This document shows, piece after piece, positions 5,676 through 11,500 of a stretch of DNA of 12,445 nucleotides. Numbering within the stretch: position 1 is the stretch's first letter; each line of letters opens with the position of its first letter. Origin of the DNA: JBEKCP01 sp050014815 (GTDB lineage Bacteria > Planctomycetota > Planctomycetia > Pirellulales > Thermoguttaceae); assembly GCA_050014815.1 (NCBI GenBank), contig JBEKCP010000097.1:1-12445 (forward strand), given 5' to 3'. The position numbers and the translations under genes are program-made. Under the pieces are notes generated by a model, which searched no databases, was not told the DNA's origin, and was given only the letters and a program-made list of their open reading frames with translations.

Positions 5676-6794
5676 ATGGCAACGGGAACCAATGGCACGT
5701 CCGATGTCTGCCCGATCTCCACCACGCGGCTGGTGCTCAGGACCCTCGGCTGGTTCGCCCTGATCCTGGTGGTAGAGGCCGTCGGACTGGCAATCGCGGT
5801 GTTTTCCGGGGGATTTGCATCGTTCCGCAGCCCGCCGTTCACGCTCGGCCTGGCGATGGCCTTCTGCATGTTGCCTTGGGGGGCATATCGACTGGCCCGG
5901 TACACGCGGACCACCGCCGGGCCGATCGCCTACGGCGTTGTCGGTTCGCTCGTGTACGTGCCGCTAATGATCCTGGCTTATCAGGACATTGGCGGTGACG
6001 ATCCCTCGCTCAATGCCATTTGGCTGGGCGCCGGGGCCGGGATGGCGGGAATCTATGGGTTGCTATGCTGGGGCGCGGCGGAACTCCGCCGTGGCGGCGA
6101 TGCCGGCCTCGCCGAGGCCGCCCAGTCGCGGATGGGCATCAATCACCTGCTGCTCTGGACAACCTGCACCGCCGTCTACCTGGCCGTCGAGCGCGCCGGC
6201 GCTCGATTTCGAGGTTCCTTTCCTGGAGAGGAAGGTCTGAGATACCAGGCGATCATGTCCCTTCGGGCCCTTGGCGCCGGCGGGGCCGTTATGGGAGGCG
6301 TGCTCTTTGTCGCACGCCGTTTCCGTCGCCTGGCGTTCCCCCGGCATCCGGGCGAGTACCTCCTTCTCGCCATGGCCCTGGAGTGCATCGTCGCATTAGC
6401 CAGCTCTTCTTTTCTGCCGCGTTCCCTGTATGGCCCGAGCGCGCTGCTTTACTTCTCTCTTCAGGACGTACTCCGCCTCTTGGGGTCGCTAATCCTTCTG
6501 ATCCCGGCCTGGCGCAAGACTACGCCGCCGCTGTGGCGGGTCTACTTCGGCCTGAGCATCGCTGCCAACCTGGGTTCTTCGTCGGTCTTAAGCCACTTCG
6601 CGGGCGCGTGGTCCGTGTATGCCTACGCCGGCATTGCCCTTTTGCCGTCCGTGCTGTTGGTGGCGATCGTGCTGCGCGGCTGGCGCACGCGACATTGCTA
6701 CCCGTGGACCCATTGGTTCGGGGCCGGGATGGCCCTTTGGGGAGCCCTGTGTACGATCATCTGGCTAGTGGCCTATTCCCTGGGGGCCTTCTAG
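5676..6794 (+). CDS. Uncharacterised polytopic membrane protein
   Basis: I do not recognise this 372-residue protein. It is strongly hydrophobic, with about ten to eleven likely membrane segments spread over its whole length. Examples are TLGWFALILVVEAVGLAIAV near residue 23, NAIWLGAGAGMAGIYGLL near 110 and FGAGMALWGALCTIIWLVAY near the C-terminus. Short basic loops such as RRFRRLAF suggest cytoplasmic turns. I see no transporter signature, ATP-binding motif or soluble domain. The start at 5676 (MATGTNG) leaves a short polar N-terminus before the first membrane segment. An in-frame ATG 14 codons upstream (5634) would add an unlikely MGLPDTGPGG peptide and also lacks a ribosome binding site. 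The gene stands alone: divergent from hydC and closed by a strong terminator 39 bases downstream. It is real by length and hydropathy, function unknown. Confidence 0.8.
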   Translation: MATGTNGTSDVCPISTTRLVLRTLGWFALILVVEAVGLAIAVFSGGFASFRSPPFTLGLAMAFCMLPWGAYRLARYTRTTAGPIAYGVVGSLVYVPLMILAYQDIGGDDPSLNAIWLGAGAGMAGIYGLLCWGAAELRRGGDAGLAEAAQSRMGINHLLLWTTCTAVYLAVERAGARFRGSFPGEEGLRYQAIMSLRALGAGGAVMGGVLFVARRFRRLAFPRHPGEYLLLAMALECIVALASSSFLPRSLYGPSALLYFSLQDVLRLLGSLILLIPAWRKTTPPLWRVYFGLSIAANLGSSSVLSHFAGAWSVYAYAGIALLPSVLLVAIVLRGWRTRHCYPWTHWFGAGMALWGALCTIIWLVAYSLGAF

Positions 6795-6829
6795 CCGGAG
6801 TTGCCGGGGCGCGATCCTCTCCACCTCGC

Positions 6830-6859
6830 AAAACCCCCGGACGCAGTCCGGGGGCTTTG
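6830..6859 (+). terminator. Intrinsic terminator after the membrane protein gene
   Basis: There is a perfect 8-bp stem, CCCCCGGA (6834-6841) and TCCGGGGG (6847-6854), with the 5-base loop CGCAG. It is preceded by AAAA and followed by CTTTGTTT. It lies 39 bases after the stop of the membrane protein gene. The A tract on the other side could let it act in both directions. Confidence 0.85.
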
Positions 6860-6985
6860 TTTCACTGTCGCCTTTCCGAGGACAAATCGCCGCACCGCGC
6901 TAAAATCCCATGGGGGCGCAATGCCGGAAACTCAGAAAACAAATCGCTTGCACTCCACCCCCGACCTGCCGAACTTGACCACCCG

Positions 6986-7018
6986 ATCTGTGTTCGATCC
7001 GTGTTCCATCCGTGGCCG
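6986..7018. repeat. Three tandem 11-bp units of a dispersed ATCCGTGTTC-type element
   Basis: The units are ATCTGTGTTCG, ATCCGTGTTCC and ATCCGTGGCCG, each starting with ATC and spaced exactly 11 bases. I associate strings like ATCCGTGTTCATCCGTGG with a dispersed intergenic repeat found in many environmental bacteria; this is from memory. Confidence 0.6.
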
Positions 7019-7070
7019 AATCGGGAAGTCGCTATTCGCCCCGGTCTTGGCGGGCCACGGACGCCGACCA

Positions 7071-7099
7071 TTGACTTTGAGGCAGCGGGGGTGAATAAT
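7071..7099 (+). promoter_or_regulatory. Sigma70-type promoter for the secreted-protein operon
   Basis: TTGACT (7071-7076) and AATAAT (7094-7099) are separated by 17 bases, each matching the consensus at 5 of 6 positions. This AT-rich pair stands out from GC-rich surroundings. A start near 7106 gives a leader of about 95 bases before ATG 7202. The leader contains the GCCCC/GGGGC hairpin at 7121-7136, which lacks a following T tract. Confidence 0.65.
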
Positions 7100-7120
7100 T
7101 GGGGGCGTTCTTAAAAACAG

Positions 7121-7136
7121 GCCCCTTTCGGGGGGC
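7121..7136 (+). other. Leader hairpin of unknown role
   Basis: GCCCC (7121-7125) and GGGGC (7132-7136) can pair around a TTTCGG loop about 15 bases after the predicted transcription start. It could protect the 5' end of the message. It is not followed by U residues, so I do not call an attenuator. Confidence 0.35.
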
Positions 7137-7201
7137 GGTTCCTGCGGCTGAAATTGGTTCTTGGCCAGGGTTCCGGGGCCCGGTTTTGAGGAGGGAAGGC
7201 T

Positions 7202-7918
7202 ATGAAGCGAACTTGGATTCTATTGGCCGTTGCGGCGTGTTCCGTGCTGCCGGCTTCGGGCGACGATGTTCGGCCGTACCAGCCCGGCGCTCGGCCGTAC
7301 CAGCCCGCCGTGGCGGCGCCGACGACCAACGTTTATGGCGGCGGCGGATGGTCGGGCTACTACGGCGGGGGCGGGAACACGGTGGCCGGATCGGCCCTCA
7401 ACGGCATGTCCCAGGTGATCAGCGCGGCAGGCGAGTACAACCTCAATACCTCGGCCGCCGCCATCAACATGACCCAGGCCCAGAGCAATGCCATGCAGAA
7501 CCAGGTCCAGGCGGTCAACACCTTCTGGGAGATGCGGAACATCGGCAAGGCGCAGCGGGCGGCCGAGCGCGGGCCCCCTCCCACCCCGGAGCAAATCGCC
7601 CGCATCGCCCGTGAGGGCGTGCCGCGGTCGCTCACGCCGAGCCAGATCGACCCGGTCAGCGGGCGGTTGAATTGGCCCAGCCCTTTGCAGGACAGCAGCT
7701 TCGACGCCCCACGCGGCCAGTTGGACGAGGTGGTCGCCAAGTGGGTCAATTACGGCGGACTGGACTACTCCGACAAGAGCGTGGTCCGCGAGACGGTCAA
7801 CACGCTCTTCGACGGACTGAAGGCCAATATCCGGGAGATTCCCCCGCAGGATTACGTCGCTTCACGGAGTTTCCTGCAAAGCCTGGTTTACGCCACGACC
7901 AAAACGACTCTGCAATAG
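7202..7918 (+). CDS. Small secreted protein of unknown function
   Basis: I cannot assign a function to this 238-residue protein. It begins MKRTWILLAVAACSVLPASG, a signal peptide with likely cleavage after residue 20. VAAC (10-13) could instead be read as a weak lipoprotein box. Residues 24-36 contain the tandem RPYQPGARPYQPA, and residues 44-59 are Gly/Tyr-rich (YGGGGWSGYYGGGG). The middle (about 60-115) looks helical and Asn/Gln/Ala-rich, and contains NTFWEMRNIGKAQRAAERG. The C-terminal half has LNWPSPLQDSSFDAPRGQLDEVVAKWVNYGG and a final segment ending in TKTTLQ. The overall look matches orphan secreted proteins of planctomycetes. The start is well supported by GAGGAGGGAAGG just upstream and by the promoter at 7071-7099. 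The HEAT-repeat gene follows after 25 bases, so the two probably share a message and may act together outside the cytoplasmic membrane. Confidence 0.85.
   Translation: MKRTWILLAVAACSVLPASGDDVRPYQPGARPYQPAVAAPTTNVYGGGGWSGYYGGGGNTVAGSALNGMSQVISAAGEYNLNTSAAAINMTQAQSNAMQNQVQAVNTFWEMRNIGKAQRAAERGPPPTPEQIARIAREGVPRSLTPSQIDPVSGRLNWPSPLQDSSFDAPRGQLDEVVAKWVNYGGLDYSDKSVVRETVNTLFDGLKANIREIPPQDYVASRSFLQSLVYATTKTTLQ
7270..7308 (+). repeat. 21-bp in-frame tandem duplication
   Basis: TCGGCCGTACCAGCCCG occurs at 7270 and again 21 bases later at 7291. It encodes RPYQPGA followed by RPYQPAV just after the signal peptide. It is a simple coding duplication that lengthens a Pro/Tyr-rich linker by seven residues. 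Confidence 0.8.
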
Positions 7919-7943
7919 CGAGCCTAACGATGGGAGCCTGTGC

Positions 7944-9851
7944 ATGAATACGAGAAGGATTGCCTTGATCTGGACGGTGTTGGGATGCCTCGCGCTGGGC
8001 AGCCTGGCAGCTCGGGCCGGCGAAGGGTCGATGGCCGAGCTTGTCGGCGGACTGAAGTCTTCCGACGAGTCGGCGAGGTTGCAAGCGATCGACCAGTTGG
8101 GGGCCCTTGGCGACAAGGCGGCCGGCGCGGTCGCCCCGCTCAGCGAACTGCTCAAAGACGGCTCCGCGAAGGTGCGGGCCCACGCGGCCTGGTCCCTGGG
8201 AGCGATCGGCGCGGCGTCGAAGCCGGCGGTCGAGGCCCTGGCCGAGTTGTTGAAAGACCCCGACAACATCGTCCGGCGACAGGCCGTCAGGGCAATCCAG
8301 GCCATCCGTCCCGGCCCGCAAGTCATGGTGCCGCTGTGCTGCAAACTGCTGGAGGATCCCGACCCGGCCATACGTGTTCGAGTCCTCAGTGCGATAGCCG
8401 ACGCCGGCGAGAAGGCGGTGCCCGGGCTGATCGAAGCCCTGAAGAACGAAAAAGCGGCATATTGGGCGTGCCTGGTGCTGCGGGAGATCGGTCCCGCCGC
8501 CAAGGAAGCGGTTCCGGCGTTGGCGGAGCTGCTCAAGGACCCGCGGCCGGCGATTCGCCGGGAGGCGGTTCTGACCCTGGGGGCCATGAATGAGGCCGCT
8601 CTTCCGGTCGTTCCGCAGATTGCCGCGATCCTGGGCGACGAGCACGCCCGCACGGCGGCGACCTTCGTGCTCGGCGAGCTCGGCCAGATTCCGGCCGAGG
8701 CGGAAGTCACCATTCGGGCAAACGTCAAGAGCGAGGATAAGCTGCTGAGCACAACCAGCCTTTGGGCGCTATGCCGCGTCCACCCGGAAGACAAGGATCT
8801 CCGCCGCCAGACGACGGAGCAGTTAATTGCCCGGCTGAAGGAGAAGGACCCGTTTGTCCGCACGGCGGCTGCCCGCGCCCTGGCCGCGTTGCCGCCCGCG
8901 CCGGAAATCACCGGGCCCATTTGGGAGAAGGCGATGCAGGAGGCGGACGAGACCACGGCGCGTCACATGCTGGACGCCCTGGCGGCGCTGGGGGCGCCGG
9001 CGGTGCCGCGGCTGATCGACGCGCTTCGGCACGAGAAGGCCCGCGCCGACGTGGCGTACATCCTGGGGCGAATCGGTCCGGCGGCCGCGCCCGCCGCGGC
9101 TTCCCTGGCGAAGTTGATCGACGACAAGGACGATAGCGTTGCCCATGAAGCGATCCTGGCGTTGGGGAACATCGGTCCCGGGGCCAAAGACGCGGTGCCC
9201 GCCCTGGTGAAGGCGCTCCAGCAGGGCCCGGCTGAGAAGCCCAATATTTCCGCGGTGGTCTACGCCTTGGGCAAGATCGGGCCTGGGGCCGCCGCTGCCG
9301 AGCCCGTGCTCCTGGCTCGTCTGGCGAGTCCCGACGGCAATTTGGCGCTCATGAGCGCGTGGGCGCTGGCGCAGATTGTGCCCGGATCGGCCGCGACCGC
9401 GTCGAAGACGGTTCCCGTATTGATAACGGGCCTGTCCGACCCCCTTGCCTTAAGCCGGCAGTTGGCGGCCGAATCGCTGGGGAGCCTTGGGCCGCTCGCC
9501 AAAGAGGCGACGGCGGCGCTTCAGAAGGCCTTGGCCGATGAGGACAAGAACGTCCATGACGCGGCCGCCCAGGCATTGGCTGCCACGGGGCAACCCGCGG
9601 CAAAGGCGGCTCCCGGTGCCGCTGCGTCGATCGTGGCCGGTGCCGCCACGCCGCTCGCGGCCGGCGACGTCGTGGTCACGCTCGAGGACTCCGTGGCGAT
9701 GAAGGTCGGCAGCTCGGTCGTCGCTCGAGTTCCCAAGGGCACGCAGCTCAAAGTGATAGAACTCCGCGGGTCTTGGGTCGCCGTCCGCGCCACGGTCGAT
9801 GGCAAGCCGCAAACCGGCTGGGTGCAGGTGACGCAAGTTGCAAAACCGTAG
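7944..9851 (+). CDS. Secreted HEAT-repeat protein with C-terminal SH3-like domain
   Basis: This 635-residue protein starts MNTRRIALIWTVLGCLALGSLAARA, a signal peptide with likely cleavage after AARA, so it acts outside the cytoplasmic membrane. From about residue 30 to 550 it consists of HEAT/PBS-lyase-type repeats of roughly 35-38 residues, for example VAPLSELLKDGSAKVRAHAAWSLGAIG and VPALAELLKDPRPAIRREAVLTLGAM. Such alpha-solenoids bind partner proteins. After an Ala-rich linker, residues 574-635 form a compact beta-rich domain (GDVVVTLEDSVAMKVGSSVV ... GSWVAVRAT ... GWVQVTQV) resembling bacterial SH3 domains, which often bind cell wall or peptide ligands. I see no enzymatic motif. GGGAG (7932-7936) lies 7 bases before the ATG. 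It follows the small secreted protein gene by 25 bases, probably in one operon, and is followed by a palindrome cluster before the next gene. Confidence 0.9.
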   Translation: MNTRRIALIWTVLGCLALGSLAARAGEGSMAELVGGLKSSDESARLQAIDQLGALGDKAAGAVAPLSELLKDGSAKVRAHAAWSLGAIGAASKPAVEALAELLKDPDNIVRRQAVRAIQAIRPGPQVMVPLCCKLLEDPDPAIRVRVLSAIADAGEKAVPGLIEALKNEKAAYWACLVLREIGPAAKEAVPALAELLKDPRPAIRREAVLTLGAMNEAALPVVPQIAAILGDEHARTAATFVLGELGQIPAEAEVTIRANVKSEDKLLSTTSLWALCRVHPEDKDLRRQTTEQLIARLKEKDPFVRTAAARALAALPPAPEITGPIWEKAMQEADETTARHMLDALAALGAPAVPRLIDALRHEKARADVAYILGRIGPAAAPAAASLAKLIDDKDDSVAHEAILALGNIGPGAKDAVPALVKALQQGPAEKPNISAVVYALGKIGPGAAAAEPVLLARLASPDGNLALMSAWALAQIVPGSAATASKTVPVLITGLSDPLALSRQLAAESLGSLGPLAKEATAALQKALADEDKNVHDAAAQALAATGQPAAKAAPGAAASIVAGAATPLAAGDVVVTLEDSVAMKVGSSVVARVPKGTQLKVIELRGSWVAVRATVDGKPQTGWVQVTQVAKP

Positions 9852-9867
9852 ATGACCTCGCACGACC

Positions 9868-9956
9868 GTGGGAACGCAATCGTGTGCCACTGCTTGGTAC
9901 AAGCAGTGCGGGGAATGCCGTTGCGTTCTCACTGCTTCTGCGAAGCAGTGGCACAC
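9868..9956. repeat. Cluster of interleaved inverted repeats
   Basis: The 128-base gap after the HEAT gene holds an outer perfect 14-bp inverted repeat, GTGTGCCACTGCTT (9882-9895) with AAGCAGTGGCACAC (9943-9956). Inside are two local hairpins: CACTGCTT-GGTAC-AAGCAGTG (9888-9908) and CACTGCTT-CTGCG-AAGCAGTG (9930-9950). A further pair, GTGGGAACGCAA (9868-9879) and TTGCGTTCTCAC (9921-9932), pairs with one mismatch and crosses the outer one. The CACTGCTT/AAGCAGTG motif is one I associate with dispersed planctomycete elements. No T tract follows, so it is not a standard terminator. Confidence 0.85.
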
Positions 9957-9979
9957 CGCCAAGCCCTAGGGAGGGCTGG

Positions 9980-10762
9980 ATGAGTTCCGGACAGCCTGCG
10001 ACCGAGCCGGAGCCGTCGGAGCCAAAGGGCGCCCTGCCCCGCCGACGTCTTCGGACGCGATTGATTTTCTGGCTCCTGGCCGTCCTGTCTGTGTACCTTG
10101 TGCTTGCCTACGTCCTTATGCCCGCCGATTGGGGATGGTACGCACACCGCCATCCGGCGTTGGACGACGTTCCGGGCATCACGACGACGCGCAATGGCAT
10201 TCCCGGCGATCCGCTCAATGTCGCCCTGATCGGAACGGAGGATCAAGTAAAGGAGATCATGCTGGCCGCCGGATGGCATCCGGCCGACCCGCTGACGTTT
10301 CGGAGCTGCCTGAAGATCAGCGAGACGACGGTGCTCAAGCGTCCTTATGCCGACGCCCCGGTCAGTAACCTATACTTGTTTGGACGGAAGGAGGACCTGG
10401 CCTTCGAGCAGCCCGTCGGTTCCAATCCGCGAAAGCGAAACCACGTGCGCTTCTGGCAGACGGACAAGCTGGATGAGGGCCGGCCCGTTTGGATCGGCTC
10501 TGCCACCTATGACGAGAGGGTCGGTTTCAGCGGCACCACGGGCCAGGTCACGCACCACATCGCCGCCGAAATTGACGCCGAGCGAGACCACTTGTTCGAG
10601 GACCTGGACCGGACCGGCGATCTGTCTGAAACCTACGTGGACGACGGATTTCACAAGACCTTGGAAGGCCGCAACGGCGGCGGCGACCGCTGGCACACCG
10701 ACGGCCGCCTGTACGTGGGGGTGATCGCCGGCGAATCACACAACTTCTTGCAGAAAGGTTGA
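9980..10762 (+). CDS. Membrane-anchored LssY_C-domain protein
   Basis: This 260-residue protein has a polar, Pro/Glu-rich N-terminus (MSSGQPATEPEPSEPKG) and a basic stretch PRRRLRTR. One membrane segment follows (about residues 33-52, LIFWLLAVLSVYLVLAYVLM), then a soluble domain that I recognise as LssY_C. Diagnostic strings are DPLNVALIGTEDQVKEIMLAAGWHPADPLTFRS, RPYADAPVSNLYLFGRKEDLAFEQPVG, HVRFWQTDKLDEGRPVWIGSATYDERVGFS and TTGQVTHHIAAEIDAERD. The biochemical role of this domain is not known to me; in some proteins it follows a PAP2 phosphatase module, which is absent here. The start at 9980 follows AGGGAGGG (9968-9975) closely and excludes an upstream in-frame extension that would run through the palindrome cluster. 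The stop TGA (10760-10762) is 5 bases before the HdeD-like start, so the two genes are almost certainly co-translated. Confidence 0.88.
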   Translation: MSSGQPATEPEPSEPKGALPRRRLRTRLIFWLLAVLSVYLVLAYVLMPADWGWYAHRHPALDDVPGITTTRNGIPGDPLNVALIGTEDQVKEIMLAAGWHPADPLTFRSCLKISETTVLKRPYADAPVSNLYLFGRKEDLAFEQPVGSNPRKRNHVRFWQTDKLDEGRPVWIGSATYDERVGFSGTTGQVTHHIAAEIDAERDHLFEDLDRTGDLSETYVDDGFHKTLEGRNGGGDRWHTDGRLYVGVIAGESHNFLQKG

Positions 10763-10767
10763 CTACC

Positions 10768-11373
10768 ATGAGTAACGAAAGTCAGACAAGTGTCGGGCAG
10801 TCGTCCGCGCCCGGTTCGGGCCCGGTCGTAAGACACGAGCTCCAGTATCTCCAGCGGTATTGGTTCTGGCCGATGCTCTTGGGCTATCTCCTGGTTTTGT
10901 GCGGCGCGGTCGCGCTGGTCTACCCCGCGATCGCGTCGGTGGCCGCCGTCAGCGTCCTGGCGGCGATTCTCATGATCGCCGGCCTTGCCACGATCATCGG
11001 CTCGTTCTGGGCGGGCAAGTGGAGCGGATTCCTCGTTCACCTGCTGGTCGGAATCCTCTACCTGGCAGCCGGTGTCGTCATTACCGAACGGCCGTTCGTT
11101 AACCTGCTGATCATCACCTTCTTCGCCGCCGTGTTGTTCATGGTGGTGGGCTCATTTCGGGTAGTGGCCGCGCTGGTGATTCGATTTCCACAGTGGGGTT
11201 GGGCCGTCCTCAACGGGGCAGTCACCTTCCTGGTCGGGTTGATCATCTACCGGCACTTGCCGTTGGACGCCCTCTGGGTCGTCGGGATCCTGGTGGGAGT
11301 GGAAATGCTCCTGAACGGCTGGACGTGGATCATGCTGGCGGCGGCGATCAAGGCCATCCCCAAAGAGACCTAA
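10768..11373 (+). CDS. HdeD-family (DUF308) integral membrane protein
   Basis: This 201-residue protein has a polar N-terminal extension of about 35 residues, then six hydrophobic segments arranged as DUF308/HdeD pairs. Examples are WPMLLGYLLVLCGAVALVYP, AVSVLAAILMIAGLATIIGSFWAG, LLVGILYLAAGVVI, LLIITFFAAVLFMVVGSFRVVAAL, WAVLNGAVTFLVGLIIY and LWVVGILVGVEMLLNGWTWIMLA. HdeD of E. coli is linked to acid resistance at high cell density, but most family members are uncharacterised and no such role can be claimed here. The ATG at 10768 has AAAGG 9 bases upstream. An in-frame TTG at 10759 would overlap the LssY_C stop and is less likely. Together with the LssY_C protein it may form a small membrane-associated pair. 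Downstream lies a palindromic element before the convergent permease gene. Confidence 0.88.
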   Translation: MSNESQTSVGQSSAPGSGPVVRHELQYLQRYWFWPMLLGYLLVLCGAVALVYPAIASVAAVSVLAAILMIAGLATIIGSFWAGKWSGFLVHLLVGILYLAAGVVITERPFVNLLIITFFAAVLFMVVGSFRVVAALVIRFPQWGWAVLNGAVTFLVGLIIYRHLPLDALWVVGILVGVEMLLNGWTWIMLAAAIKAIPKET

Positions 11374-11400
11374 TGCGGATCCATTGAGTCAAGGATTGCG

Positions 11401-11457
11401 ATGGTGGGGCTCGCCGACCAACGCTGCGCGTCGGTGCCCGTCGACCCACCCTACCAT
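11401..11457. repeat. Palindromic repeat element in convergent gap
   Basis: Between the HdeD-like gene and the permease, ATGGTGGGG (11401-11409) pairs imperfectly with CCCACCCTACCAT (11445-11457). An inner CCGAC (11414-11418) pairs with GTCGG (11430-11434) around CAACGCTGCGC. The composition matches a dispersed planctomycete element type I know from memory. It could stop transcription from both sides by its structure, but there is no T tract. Confidence 0.55.
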
Positions 11458-11500
11458 TTCGCCTCTTTCGCAGCAGAAACTACTTCACCCCCAGCACCGG

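Larger units (their letters stand above)
6795..7201. other. Intergenic region with terminator, triple repeat and promoter
   Basis: This 407-base gap holds an intrinsic terminator (6830-6859), a triple 11-bp repeat (6986-7018), a sigma70-type promoter (7071-7099) and a short leader hairpin (7121-7136). Frames of up to about 100 codons cross it but have no ribosome binding site and run through the repeat, so I call no gene there. Confidence 0.65.

Noticed and set aside
6801..7094. A 97-codon open frame in the gap before the secreted-protein operon.
   Set aside because: It begins before the terminator hairpin, runs through it and the 11-bp repeat, lacks a ribosome binding site, and shows no recognisable domain.
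9773..9979. An N-terminal extension of the LssY_C protein to 329 residues.
   Set aside because: The extension would overlap the HEAT gene in another frame and then translate the palindrome cluster. ATG 9980 has a strong ribosome binding site and fits the membrane-anchor layout.
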